From contig NC_016485.2 of assembly GCF_000227115.2 (NCBI RefSeq), forward strand, positions 1,092,025 to 1,156,024: 64,000 nucleotides of DNA, read 5' to 3'. How positions within the stretch are numbered: the stretch's first letter is position 1; every line of letters begins with the position of its first letter. The DNA is from Naumovozyma dairenensis CBS 421. Taxonomy: Eukaryota; Ascomycota; Saccharomycetes; Saccharomycetales; Saccharomycetaceae. Below, one piece after another: positions 40,226-50,558 of this stretch. The position numbers were made by a program, and so were the translations under genes. The notes under the pieces were generated by a model that did no database searches, had not been told where the DNA came from, and worked only from the letters and a program-made list of their open reading frames with translations.

Positions 40226-42190
40226 CTATTGCTTAGTTTCACCAGATTGAGCATCGTTGTTACTATTGTTGCTGTTATCAGAACTGTTCTTGTACATTTG
40301 TTCGAATAATTTCATAGAAGAAGTTTGTAATTCTTCAGTCTTTGTCTTTAATTCTTCAGCATTAATTTCTTCACCACCTTGAACTCTAGCAATGATTTCC
40401 TTCAATGAGGCGATTTGATCTTTAACCTTTTGAACTTCAGCTTTATCTAGTTTACCTTCGAATTCTTTCAAAGAGTTTTCAGTGTCGTTTGCTAATTGAT
40501 CGGCCTTGTTAGCAGTTTCAATGGATTGTTTTCTTGCTTCATCTTGAGTCTTGAATTTTTCAGCATCGCTAACCATTTGCTCAATTTCAGATTCAGATAA
40601 ACCAGAGGAACCAGCAACAGTGATGGAAGCATCCTTGTTGGAAGCTTTATCTCTTGCGGAGACGTTAATGATACCATCAGCATCAATATCGAAAGTGACT
40701 TCGATTTGTGGGACACCCTTTGGTGCAGGTGGGATACCAGCCAAATTGAAATTACCGATCAATTTGTTATCTCTGACTAATTCTCTTTCACCTTGGAAAA
40801 CTCTAATTTCCACAGAAGTTTGACCAGCTGCAGCGGTAGAGAAGATTTGAGATTTCTTTGTTGGAATGGTAGTATTTCTTGGGATCAATCTTGTGAAAAC
40901 ACCACCTAAAGTTTCAATACCTAAGGATAATGGAGTAACGTCTAATAATAAGACATCAGTGACTTCACCTGATAAGACAGCACCTTGAATGGCGGCACCA
41001 ATGGCGACAGCTTCATCTGGGTTAACTGCTTTAGAGGCTTCCTTACCGAATAATTGTTTAACAGTTTCGACAACCTTTGGCATTCTTGACATACCACCGA
41101 CTAATAAAACATCAGAAATATCAGAAGTAGCTAAATTAGCATCTTTCAAAGCCTTCTTAACTGGATCAATGGTTCTCTTAATTAATGGTTCTGTTAAAGT
41201 TTCAAATTGAGCTCTACTGAATTTCATGTTAATATGTTTTGGACCAGAAGCGTCAGCAGTAATAAATGGCAAGTTAATTTCAGTGGAGACAGTAGAAGAC
41301 AATTCAATCTTAGCCTTTTCAGCAGCTTCTCTAATTCTTTGAATAGCCATACGGTCATTTTCTAAATCGATACCTGATTCAGATTTGAAACGAGAGACAA
41401 TTTCTCTCAATAAATAAATATCGAAATCTTCACCACCTAAATGTGTATCACCATTAGTAGATTTAACTTCAAAGACACCGTTATCGATATCTAAGATAGA
41501 AATATCGAAAGTACCACCACCCAAATCGAAAACTGCAATGACTTTAGAATCTGATTTTTCCAAACCATAAGCTAGAGCTGCTGCAGTTGGTTCATTAACG
41601 ACACGTAAAACGTTTAAACCAACAATTTGACCAGCATCCTTAGTAGCTTGTCTTTGAGAATCATTGAAATAAGCAGGAACAGTAACGACTGCATTCTTAA
41701 CCGCTTTACCCAAATAAGCTTCAGCGGTTTCCTTCATCTTATTCAAGACAAACCCACCAATTTGAGCAGGAGAATAAGTTTGACCTCTAGCTTCCACCCA
41801 AGCATCTCCGTTACTATGTTTAATAATCTTATATGGGACTTGTTTAATATCTCTTTGTACTTCAGCGTCTTCAAAACGACGACCGATCAAACGTTTTGTG
41901 GCGAACAAAGTGTTTTCAGGATTGACGACAGCTTGACGTTTAGCTGGGATACCAACTAATCTTTCACCTTCTTTAGTGAAGGCAACAACGGATGGTGTTG
42001 TTCTTGCACCTTCAGCATTCTCAATAATTTTTGGAATCTTACCTTCCATTATTGCGACTGCTGAGTTGGTAGTACCAAGATCGATACCGATGACCTGACC
42101 TTGAACTTTTGTGGATTGTAAACGGGTAGCTGCTAGACGGAATGAAGATCCGAATGCGGATTTGTTCATGATGTTCTTGGCTGCTAACAT
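40226..42190 (-). CDS. SSC1: Mitochondrial Hsp70, import motor
   Basis: Ssc1 pulls precursor proteins into the matrix with Tim44 and Pam16/18, and folds them. The 654-aa protein has exactly the S. cerevisiae length. Residues 1-28 are basic and Ser/Ala-rich, a matrix presequence. The ATPase domain starts [47 protein letters not shown] and [13 protein letters not shown] are the Hsp70 signatures. The substrate domain follows, with [17 protein letters not shown] and a helical lid, and the end is Asn/Ser-rich ([14 protein letters not shown]) with no EEVD, as in organellar Hsp70. The duplicate Ecm10 is excluded by synteny between VPS55 and TAH11. Codon use is strongly biased, as for a highly expressed gene. 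Confidence 0.97.
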   Translation of the reverse strand: MLAAKNIMNKSAFGSSFRLAATRLQSTKVQGQVIGIDLGTTNSAVAIMEGKIPKIIENAEGARTTPSVVAFTKEGERLVGIPAKRQAVVNPENTLFATKRLIGRRFEDAEVQRDIKQVPYKIIKHSNGDAWVEARGQTYSPAQIGGFVLNKMKETAEAYLGKAVKNAVVTVPAYFNDSQRQATKDAGQIVGLNVLRVVNEPTAAALAYGLEKSDSKVIAVFDLGGGTFDISILDIDNGVFEVKSTNGDTHLGGEDFDIYLLREIVSRFKSESGIDLENDRMAIQRIREAAEKAKIELSSTVSTEINLPFITADASGPKHINMKFSRAQFETLTEPLIKRTIDPVKKALKDANLATSDISDVLLVGGMSRMPKVVETVKQLFGKEASKAVNPDEAVAIGAAIQGAVLSGEVTDVLLLDVTPLSLGIETLGGVFTRLIPRNTTIPTKKSQIFSTAAAGQTSVEIRVFQGERELVRDNKLIGNFNLAGIPPAPKGVPQIEVTFDIDADGIINVSARDKASNKDASITVAGSSGLSESEIEQMVSDAEKFKTQDEARKQSIETANKADQLANDTENSLKEFEGKLDKAEVQKVKDQIASLKEIIARVQGGEEINAEELKTKTEELQTSSMKLFEQMYKNSSDNSNNSNNDAQSGETKQ

Positions 42191-43026
42191 CTTGTTTGTT
42201 TATCTTTTATTTATGTTCTTGTCGCTTTGATTTTAGCTTGTTATTTACAGAATGGGTCCTCCAGTTGTATATATATATCTTTAATGATAGAGATGTATAC
42301 TTTTGTTTGATGGTTGTCCAGATTTTTTGTATCAACAGATGTGGAAGTGTCGATATTTCCAGTTAGTTAGTTAGTTGTGTATTTTCCTCCCTGGTCGTTG
42401 TAGTTTCGCGGAAGGGAATGGAAGATTTCCTTTTTATATGAACAGGGAATATTGTCCCTACATACGTAGTTGAATCACCCACCACATACTGAGAAATTAA
42501 CTAACTGGGCCGGTTCCGCGCGTTAAGGCGTTGAGCCGTTGAGAGACGAGACGAGACGAAGCGAGACGAAGCGAGACGAAGCGAGATGGAACCCCATGGA
42601 AGGAACGGAAAAAAAATCACGAAGGCGTGACTCATAGAGAATTGGTTGGGGGAGGGGAAAATGGGGTGTGCTCTGTAATAAGGGTTCCAGAGAGAAAAAG
42701 GTTGATTGACCCTAGAAAAATTTCCTAGGGTTGTACTTTTGAAAATGTGTGGGTTTAATAAATCTGCTATTCGATTCCCGGTGGAATCAAAAGGGCTGTT
42801 CATGATATATAAGTGAAATAATAATAATATCAAGCTTCTCGAACATATTTCTGTCAATTGTCTCAGGCAAAAATCTTAATACATAATGCCGTATCTACTG
42901 TGCCAGACTAACTGCCCTCCCTCTGTACTCACGACAAGAACTTGTTGATCCATTGCCTTAATAAACTATCTAGACAAAAAGTTTAATTCATATATTAGAC
43001 GGTGTGCTAAGAAAATCCATACCATA
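42191..43026. promoter_or_regulatory. SSC1/TAH11 divergent promoter region
   Basis: 836 bases. Near SSC1 are AT tracts and GTTAGTTAGTTAG; at 42541-42590 there is a short tandem repeat (listed separately); at 42709-42731 an inverted repeat ACCCTAG/CTAGGGT with a 9-base loop, close to but not the Tbf1 core. A minus-strand open frame at 42501-42857 is made by the repeats and is not supported. Confidence 0.45.
42554..42588 (+). repeat. Tandem repeat GAGACGAAGC x3.5
   Basis: GAGACGAAGC stands three times in a row and begins a fourth time, preceded by two GAGAC/GACGA units. It is non-coding, between SSC1 and TAH11. Confidence 0.9.
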
Positions 43027-44826
43027 ATGTCAACCCAAAATACTAGAAAACAAACGATACCCATTATCGATCTAGATAAAATCTCACAAGAAGATGAACT
43101 CTTACCAGTGGTACGATCTATATTATTGTACACTGACACTTTCTTATTGAAGAATTATGCTAATAAATCCTCGTTAGATTCATTAATCTCACATCTAAAT
43201 GACAGTAATAACGCCCCTGATACCAAGCAACAATTCGATGCTAATTTCACAGGAACTTTATCCATTAATAATGATATATCAATGGAACAATACATTTACA
43301 ATTCTGAACCTGATTTGCAATTTAACAGAACTGTTAACAACCCTTATTTACAAAAATTATCTTCAAGATTATTTAAAGTCAGTCTATTTTTCTCCCAATT
43401 ATGTTTGAAAAGTATAGTACAAAATACAACTTTACAAAATACTCTTTCAGAAACCAACTTCGCAACAAAATTGACTAGGTATCATCACGAAAGAGGTAAC
43501 TTAGAAAAAGTCTCAGTAAATGGCGAAGATTTCCAATATTTGTTCAATCATGATTTTATTAATCATACTTCAGCAGGTATATTAACTGTTTTCCCCATTG
43601 CAAAGGGTATTAAATATAAGCCCCCAACTGCAAGTATAGATGATAATCAGTGGACTTCCATTGATGAACCCGATTGTTTATTATTTCATACAGGAACTCT
43701 TTTAAGTACATTGTCCAATGGACTTCACTCCACATCTCCAATTCAAATAGATCCGTCAACAAATCCAATCCATTTGACTATATTTCCTCCACTTAGTACA
43801 CCATTAAACGGAAACAAGAAAGTCTCAGCTGAGCTATTAAGTCAACAAATAAAAGAATTTCCACAAGTCGCAGAAAAGTTTTACAATAAACAATCTCACC
43901 AACTAATATTACAACAAAAATTAAATCTCTATAAACGTTTATTCACCACATCTGAGACTATCCTATCATTAAATTCAATGTCTAGAGTAAGTAACATTGC
44001 TCCTGAATTACATTCTTTATTACCACAAATGTCAAATATGATGAACTTTAAAATTGTCCAAGATGATTTCTTGAAATTATTGACTATTTGGCCCCAAGCA
44101 TACATCATTGAGGCAAATTCAAAATGCGAATTGGCTATAAAATTACCTCAAATAGATCCATTAATGGCTTTATCCAATAAATCAAGAAAATTACAATTCG
44201 CAGAAATGTGTGACTTATGGTATCTAAATCATTACGATCTGGATGTTGTCCCTAAGGATGTACCGCCTCTTAAAGTAAATAAAAGACGTGGAAGTATTGA
44301 CAATGACAACATGGACGTATCGTCACCATCATATCAAACGAAAAGAATTCAAAGTCCTACAAAGCAGAAAAATTACATCCATAATAAGAAGGAACAATTC
44401 ATCTATAAAGAGAAACAACATGATTCTCAATCCAATTTATTAGATAGATTAAGAGAACGTGAAAGAAGATCCGCTGCATTATTATCTGAAAGACAAAGAA
44501 AATATCAAGAATTTTTATCCGTTAAGATGTCACAAGTTTTCAAAATTTTAATCTCATTAAATTGGAATGAACCATACACGGTAACTCATTTGACTGAATT
44601 GATTGCGGATAGTTTACAAAATAGTAATAATCCCATTGGTGAATATGAAGCAGAGGAAATTATTGATAAATTACAATCTTTATTAAGTGATCAAATTTCT
44701 TGCATTGTTGTGGAAGGTGGATTAAAAGTTTATAAATGGGATCAATTGAAATCTGACAAATTTGAAAGTGCTTTGAATGAATTTAAAGAGAAGGCACATG
44801 AAACTAATATTCATATGGATGTATAA
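43027..44826 (+). CDS. TAH11: Replication licensing factor Cdt1
   Basis: Tah11 (Cdt1) travels with Mcm2-7 and helps load it at origins in G1. The 599-aa protein (604 in S. cerevisiae) has the fungal layout: an N-terminal domain (about 5-270) related to dioxygenases but inactive, seen in the FPIAKGIKYKPPT and DCLLFHTGTLLSTLSNGLHSTS blocks; a middle winged helix (about 300-410, with FLKLLTIWPQAYIIEANS); a charged linker; and a C-terminal winged helix (about 480-595) that contacts Mcm. It is divergent from SSC1, as YJR046W is from YJR045C. Confidence 0.93.
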   Translation: MSTQNTRKQTIPIIDLDKISQEDELLPVVRSILLYTDTFLLKNYANKSSLDSLISHLNDSNNAPDTKQQFDANFTGTLSINNDISMEQYIYNSEPDLQFNRTVNNPYLQKLSSRLFKVSLFFSQLCLKSIVQNTTLQNTLSETNFATKLTRYHHERGNLEKVSVNGEDFQYLFNHDFINHTSAGILTVFPIAKGIKYKPPTASIDDNQWTSIDEPDCLLFHTGTLLSTLSNGLHSTSPIQIDPSTNPIHLTIFPPLSTPLNGNKKVSAELLSQQIKEFPQVAEKFYNKQSHQLILQQKLNLYKRLFTTSETILSLNSMSRVSNIAPELHSLLPQMSNMMNFKIVQDDFLKLLTIWPQAYIIEANSKCELAIKLPQIDPLMALSNKSRKLQFAEMCDLWYLNHYDLDVVPKDVPPLKVNKRRGSIDNDNMDVSSPSYQTKRIQSPTKQKNYIHNKKEQFIYKEKQHDSQSNLLDRLRERERRSAALLSERQRKYQEFLSVKMSQVFKILISLNWNEPYTVTHLTELIADSLQNSNNPIGEYEAEEIIDKLQSLLSDQISCIVVEGGLKVYKWDQLKSDKFESALNEFKEKAHETNIHMDV

Positions 44827-45140
44827 TATGTGTCTCATAACGGTAAGAGCTTACATATGAATTTCAAGAACGATAGTCCCAATTTGTTCCTTCATTGTAA
44901 ATATTGAATAGTATCTTCTAAAAAAAAATAACGTACAGGTAGTTATATATACTTTGTAACAAATATCTGTGTTGTGTCATAAGTTGTACGCAACACCATA
45001 CTCTTTCTAATGGTTTGGCCTTCTTACCCTAGAAGATTATTTCACATATTGTGTTCAACAATCATGTTTTTCCTTACATGAGGTCAGAAATCACATGTTA
45101 GTATTTGTGGGATATCACAATCAAAATTCATAAAGTTAAA
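44827..45140. other. Intergenic region TAH11 to Ty1-like LTR
   Basis: 314 bases with the TAH11 3' end. The last five bases, TTAAA (45136-45140), are the left target-site duplication of the LTR. Nothing else is seen. Confidence 0.6.
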
Positions 45141-45673
45141 TGTAGTGAAGTGAACTTTGAAGATTCGACTTTACTACCCGTCGGCGAGGTCACGGATATG
45201 AGATATCCGTGGTTGAGGTCGCGGATGGTATATCGTCAGATCAAAGAGGATTCCTAGCCTGTGTTTAGTTAGACTAACAAGGAGTTGAATCGAGATCTTC
45301 AGTACGGGGTTATCCTATTAGATAGCGTAATCCTGCAGGGTGTGTACGAGCTCTGGGAGAGTCGTAACAACTGCGTCAAGTATTAGATACTTTCTGAAAC
45401 AAGGGGTTGAGTCAAAGTCTTGAGAAGATCCAAGATCCTTCCAAGGGATATATATAAGAGGCAAGGATATCTTATATCCTGCATATGTAGTTTATGTAAT
45501 GACATAGAACTAAGTAACAAACGAACAACGAAGTAACTAAGTAATTAAGTACTTTAATAAACACATTCAAACCTTTCAACAACAACAACAAAATGAACAA
45601 CAATCAAGATATTCACAACAATTTGTCTGAGGACGTAGTCATGTCTGATGATGTCCCCAACGCCTTTACTACA
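45141..45673 (+). repeat. Solo LTR of a Ty1/copia-like element, with target duplication
   Basis: The LTR starts TGTAGTGAAG and ends TTTACTACA, a perfect 6-base inverted terminal repeat (TGTAGT/ACTACA), and TTAAA stands on both sides (45136-45140 and 45674-45678). Length 533 bases. It has a TATATATAAGAG promoter box and, as in Ty1, a gag start inside the LTR: ATG at 45593 followed by NNNQDIHNNLSEDVV. It ends 17 bases before tRNA-His, the usual landing zone of Ty1-type elements next to Pol III genes. A second copy with the same right end is at 49433 in reverse. Confidence 0.93.
45193..45209. promoter_or_regulatory. CGG-N11-CCG palindrome in the LTR
   Basis: CGGATATGAGATATCCG is the core of a perfect 9-base inverted repeat (45191-45211) with a 3-base centre. 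CGG-N11-CCG is the spacing bound by Gal4-class zinc-cluster factors. It sits upstream of the LTR TATA box. Binding is not shown by the sequence alone. Confidence 0.3.
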
Positions 45674-45690
45674 TTAAACACAAATAATAT

Positions 45691-45762
45691 GCCATCTTAG
45701 TATAGTGGTTAGTACACATCGTTGTGGCCGATGAAACCCTTGTTCGATTCTAGGAGATGGCA
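45691..45762 (+). tRNA. tRNA-His: tRNA-His (GUG)
   Basis: GCCATCTTAGTATAGTGG at the start, GTTGTGGCC anticodon arm with GTG, and GGAGATGGCA at the end give a full cloverleaf of 72 nt, no intron. A run of eight T (45771-45778) terminates it. Compared with the S. cerevisiae gene, the T stem has T where G is normal (CCTTG for CCTGG), turning a G-U pair into U-U. Confidence 0.95.
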
Positions 45763-46170
45763 AATTATCATTTTTTTTGAAACTCCCCCGGTTTTTCAGT
45801 GAACTGAATTTTTTCACTTACGAATGTAATGTACAGTACGTACGTAGTTCCTCACACCGTCTCAGAATTTGAATAGATGGTCAACCTGGTATAAGATAAT
45901 TAATATATTGGCTTTGCTTTGACTTGTCCACAATGGTTAACCGTGTGGAAAACGGCTAGCCTTGTAATCCCTAAAAGAATGGAAGGGGCTTTGTCAAAAT
46001 CGTTAAAGAAAACTGTTTATTTGTTTCGTAAGTTTCATAAACAAAGTAACACTAACTTAATATTGAGGTATATTTATTACTCTATATATACATCTACCCA
46101 ACGTTTTCTGAATATTATTATATTAACTTCCCTGGTTTAAGGGAAATACTATGTATTTCTATTTTCATAA
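45763..46170. other. Intergenic region after tRNA-His
   Basis: 408 bases; the tRNA terminator, then AT-rich sequence with no supported gene. Confidence 0.5.
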
Positions 46171-46739
46171 CTTCTACTGAACTATTTAATACATTTCATT
46201 ATCTCCAGCATACACGTATTATTATATAGAAAAGAATGTGGTGGTTCTTCACAATCTTATATATCGCAAGATGAGGGTACAGGAGGTGACTTCGGTTTGA
46301 AAAAAGCATTTGTTGAACTTTTGTCGATGTTTACCACACTTTCTCCCAATAATTGGAAACGAACGTTCGCTAGCAGCTGAACTTGGTTCCAGGGCGAACA
46401 AGTACCGGATAACGAAGCGTAGCTTTTTAAGTCTCTTTTGGTATATCCAAGAACTCTTTAATGAAACTCTAATAAAGTTTATACTAAATCTCTTCTAGCA
46501 ACAAGCAATATGAACGAGACTCTACGGGAACACCTCTTTGTACTAATCCTTTAATCAGAGAAGAAAGTTTCTATTATGCAAAGGTGACTCTATGGAAGGG
46601 TGATGCATTAGAAGAGGCAACTAACAGAGAACCCGAAACGAAAAGGGGTTTAAAAATTCTACATGTCACAGCTGACACTTGTTCGACGGAATTCATTTTT
46701 GGAAATGAGAGTGTGCTTCAAATGGATATGATTTCTTAA
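46171..46739 (+). pseudogene. Decayed gene fragment in three frames, unidentified
   Basis: Three consecutive open pieces on the plus strand look like one former protein: a first frame with KECGGSSQSYISQDEGTGGD then FGLKKAFVELLSMFTTLSPN, stopping at 46378-46380; a second with LAAELGSRANKYRITKRSF, stopping near 46498; and a third without ATG from about 46490 with STGTPLCTNPLIREESFYYA and KVTLWKGDALEEATNREPET, ending at TAA 46737-46739. The amino-acid make-up is protein-like in each piece but the order of frames changes and no ATG starts the first. I cannot name the family. Confidence 0.4.
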
Positions 46740-47050
46740 CAAATTTCCAAATGTTTACACATTGCCATTTCGGGTAAGCCATTGTGTTAAGCGCCAAACA
46801 CAAAACTTTATACTTAACACTATTAGATGATGATTGGTTAACATAATATGTATGTACATTATTACAGAAAAAGATATTTATATTGGTATGATTATTGAGC
46901 AATTCAGTATGATGAGAGTTGATAGATATGGGAATTATCTCTTTTATGGCTTTTTGCAACTTACCTCTTATTATTGAGCCTATATAAGTCTAATCTATTT
47001 ATTGGGAAATACAATATCTACCCTTTCTTGTATGGACCGCCCTGCCATAT
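46740..47050. other. Short intergenic stretch between two decayed genes
   Basis: 311 bases, AT-rich, no gene seen. Confidence 0.4.
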
Positions 47051-47994
47051 TTAGAGTCCTCTCCCTTTAATATATCGCCAGAGAATTAGGGACCAAATGA
47101 TAATGGTAATTGGAATGAAAATGACGAAGAAAACCACACAAGGATAAATACCAAACCCGAAACAGAGCAACACAAACGCGATAGATTTTGCAATCGTTGA
47201 GCTATGTTCAAGTAAGAAAGACATATCTCTTTGGTGTTCCTTGTCACTGGAGCTTACCGTTGTTAACTCTCCCCTTAATATGCCCTCCAATAACACCTAT
47301 TAAGGCTGTCTCATTGTGGAATGTCCTAAATTGGTTCTTTGCCATGTCAACCATAGCCACCACTGAATTTCCAGAAACAACTATCGTTTCAATGGCAGCA
47401 AGCAATGAATATTTCACACACTTCAATAAGGGTTCACCATCATGGAGAATTATACTAGAATATGAATTAGTACCAACGTTACCTAAGACATTTTTTACCT
47501 AACATATTTATTCTCCATGCATGGAACTGAATATATGATAAAATAGCATTCTTAAAGGCCTTATTAAGAAATAACCTACTTTTCCAAGAGAGTTTATCAA
47601 TCATACCTTGGTATTGTTCTCCTAATGCTACAATATCATCCAGTTCACTCTTAATTGAAAATATATCAGACCCATTCAATTGGTTAGAAATTAAGCTATC
47701 ATTCTTCTCGATTAGCGATGGAAGGACTAACAAGCGTTCAGAATTATTTTGTATAGCAGCAATAGATTCTCCTACTGTTTCAACCGTTATTTCACTGTTA
47801 ATTGAGAGCAGTGTTTTCATGAAATGACCTTCCTTGGTGTTTTTAACATTAGACATATCAATTCTTCCCCAAAATTTCTCGACAGTGGAAAAAATGAAAT
47901 GACCGAAGGCTAACGCTGAAGTGACATCTTTTTCTCCATACTTATGCGGTAAGACACTTGCCACACAAAAGCAGAAAAGCTTTGCAATGAACAT
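47051..47994 (-). pseudogene. Frameshifted gene for a signal-peptide protein with C-terminal membrane helices
   Basis: An ATG at 47994 opens MFIAKLFCFCVASVLPHKYG, a signal-peptide-like start, and runs 171 codons to TAA at 47479. Around the A6 run at about 47489-47495 the coding sense moves to another frame (NVLGNVGTNSYSSIILHDGE, then KCVKYSLLAAIETIVVSGN), and again between about 47240 and 47296, where VLLEGILRGELTTVSSSD leads to two membrane helices (IAFVLLCFGFGIYPCVVFFV and FIPITIIIWSLILW) and stops at 47051. In all about 314 aa, with two shifts. The first shift is in a homopolymer, so a sequencing error is possible, but two are needed. No family assigned. Confidence 0.5.
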
Positions 47995-49432
47995 TGAAAA
48001 ATCATTTTTGTTTTGTTCTTCGATGATTTTATGTACGAAGTTGCTTTGAGAAAGTGTTTCATATTGGTTGTTTTAATAAGAGTAAGAAAATACTAAGAAA
48101 GGGTTATATATGAAATGGTTTCTAGGAATGTAGAAACGAGAAGTAGTTTCTATGAACTGTTGGCCCTTTTGTATAAAAAATTTGGATCAATTCCATTACA
48201 TTTTTATCGATGTTTCCCTTTTTCCTTTTACTTAGTCTATTGAATTTACGAGATAACATTAAAAAGGATAATACTTGGTCAGAGAGGTTTAGTAGAAAGG
48301 AAAACCCAACTCCACTACGTGAATCTTTCCTGCGATGTACGTGCCGGCAGTCACTAAATGTGATTAGAATATATTCTTTTCAAGTATTTCCTTCTAGATT
48401 TTTCGATGTCGGGATTCCCCTTGCGAAGCGTCACAAAAAAAACATGGGGTGTATAAAAAAAAAGGTCACTATATGAAGTTGATTGCATGTAACGTTACGT
48501 ATACTTTATAACTACGTCAGGAAGGCCGACGTCTTTTTTTATCAAGTTTCCACAAATTTAACATGACGGAATATGCCGGGCTTTTTCTTGGCAATGGTTT
48601 ATGGGCGTTGCATAATGAGACAAGGCCTCTTAAACGTCATTGTAACATTTCGATTACATGTTCTTGTCTCACAAATATTATCCTAGTAACGGTTCAACAG
48701 GAAATATAGCGACTTGAAACCCTTAGAATAGTTCTTCCATAACCTTAAAACTAACTATTTTTTAGCTTTATTATTATTTGCTCGAACAATATTCAAGATA
48801 AAGGTACTATTAATATTCCATGGTAAAGGTCTAGACATCCAGTTTGGTACAACGTCTTCTATAACAGACACGAGCTACTTACCAAAGATAGAAGGAACGC
48901 GAGTGAGTAACAGCACGACGCGATGCGATTGATGAATACCAAACTAGTCAATAAATTCATATACCAACGATAAAATTATGATCTCGTATTATCTATTCCA
49001 CCATCGACAAGAATATAAATAGACCCATAACTCGAAGTATCGGTTCTTCTTACTCCTGTTATTATTTTTATATTATTATTTTTTATAGACATTTTATTTA
49101 CTATTTATATTTAAGAAACCGAACTCTTTTACATACATTAAAACGAGGATGTTAAATTACTCTTATTATACTTTATATTTAGCACTACTCTTAATCTACA
49201 ATGGAATCTTACAATTATAATATAATAGGACTAATCTGCAACGAAACTACCTATAAGGTCAGATCCTGCAGTCTAATATGCATCCAATATATAGTTTAAT
49301 ATGTTATATCTCCTACCAAGCAATATACCTCGAATGGAAGCAACATTGATGATCCACTTAACCAACGCAAGCCCGTCAATTTTAGTCACATGATCAAATC
49401 TAACGATAGTCTAAATATTTTCAAAATTACAA
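47995..49432. other. Long intergenic region before the reverse Ty1-like LTR
   Basis: 1.44 kb without a supported gene. 48990-49200 has a TATAAATAGACC box and AT-rich sequence that could belong to an old LTR of another family, but no ends or target duplication could be found. TACAA (49428-49432) is the flank next to the LTR. Confidence 0.4.
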
Positions 49433-49547
49433 TGTAGTAAAAGCGTTGGGGACATCGTCAGACATGACTACGTCCTCAGACAAATTGTTGTGAACATCTT
49501 GATTGTTGTTCATTTTGTTGTTGTTGTTGTAAAGGTTTGAATTGTTA
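49433..49547 (-). repeat. Ty1/copia-like LTR, reverse copy, cut by gap
   Basis: The minus strand matches the last 114 or so bases of the LTR at 45141-45673, including the in-LTR gag start (ATG, then NNNQD), and ends at the same point with ACTACA (TGTAGT on the plus strand, 49433-49438). The rest is in the N gap. It is inverted relative to the first copy, 3.8 kb away. Confidence 0.88.
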
Positions 49548-49647
49548 NNNNNNNNNNNNNNNNNNNNNNNNNNNNNNNNNNNNNNNNNNNNNNNNNNNNN
49601 NNNNNNNNNNNNNNNNNNNNNNNNNNNNNNNNNNNNNNNNNNNNNNN
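49548..49647. other. Assembly gap (100 N)
   Basis: Round-number gap joining a Ty1-like LTR to a Ty3-like LTR; true length unknown. Confidence 0.95.
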
Positions 49648-49909
49648 GAAATACTTTTACGTCTGTTATGACCAGTTTGGGTGAAGTTGTGTCCTTATTA
49701 TCTTGATTACCTTGATAATGAGTTAGGAATCTGGTAGTGTCTTATCTTTGATATTTCTACTTTTGAGAAATTTGAAGATAACGAATGCAATATCTACTAT
49801 TCTATTATCTCTGTATCCAATATAAGCTACAATAGTTAGATCTATACCGACAGATAATTATTACCAGTATCAAAACTTATATCTTGTAGCTCTTAAAATA
49901 TACGTACAC
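49648..49909 (-). repeat. Ty3-like LTR fragment between gaps
   Basis: Matches about 34360-34621 of the full element, with small indels. Bounded by N on both sides. Confidence 0.85.
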
Positions 49910-50009
49910 NNNNNNNNNNNNNNNNNNNNNNNNNNNNNNNNNNNNNNNNNNNNNNNNNNNNNNNNNNNNNNNNNNNNNNNNNNNNNNNNNNNNNNNNNNN
50001 NNNNNNNNN
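49910..50009. other. Assembly gap (100 N)
   Basis: Separates the 3' LTR piece from the internal part of the deleted Ty3-like copy; length unknown. Confidence 0.95.
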
Positions 50010-50558
50010 TGTAGATATTGTTTCATCTTATACTATCGAACATGTCGGGAATTTAACAACTGTCGTTCGGGCCGTATATTTGTAGTCACTTTAAATGCGG
50101 TTCTATTAAACAGTATTATATGATAAGCTTCTGTAAGTACTATGTAGATCATGATCAGCATTGTAACATGTGAAGTGATTTCAATCCAAATATATATTCT
50201 CATTTGTGTAATTCTACCTTAATGTTTGCTTCTTCTTACATATTTTCTTACGAGTTGTTGTATTTGCATCGTTTATTGCATTCTTTTCATTCAACTCGGA
50301 TGGTGCTCCCCTTTTATTTGTGGATTGAAAGTCCTCTTGATTCGGGTGACCGTTTTCCTGTGAAGCTTTCATTATACCATTTAATTTTGTCTGTTTTGGT
50401 GTGTTGTCTGTTGTAACTATTGTTTCGAAATATTCATCCATGGCGATTCTTAATTGTCTAAGACAAATCCTGTTGTAATTACTTCTGGAAGTAGTGTATT
50501 CGACTCTTCCAATTCCCTTTGATCGGTAGTAACGCTAGACATATTCAGTAGTGAATAC

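Noticed and set aside
42501..42857. 118-codon minus-strand ORF between SSC1 and TAH11
   Set aside because: Its C-terminal part is produced by the GAGACGAAGC repeat and its position is a shared promoter.
45593..45700. Small protein gene running into tRNA-His
   Set aside because: It is the in-LTR gag start of a Ty1-like solo LTR; it continues by chance through the target duplication into the tRNA.
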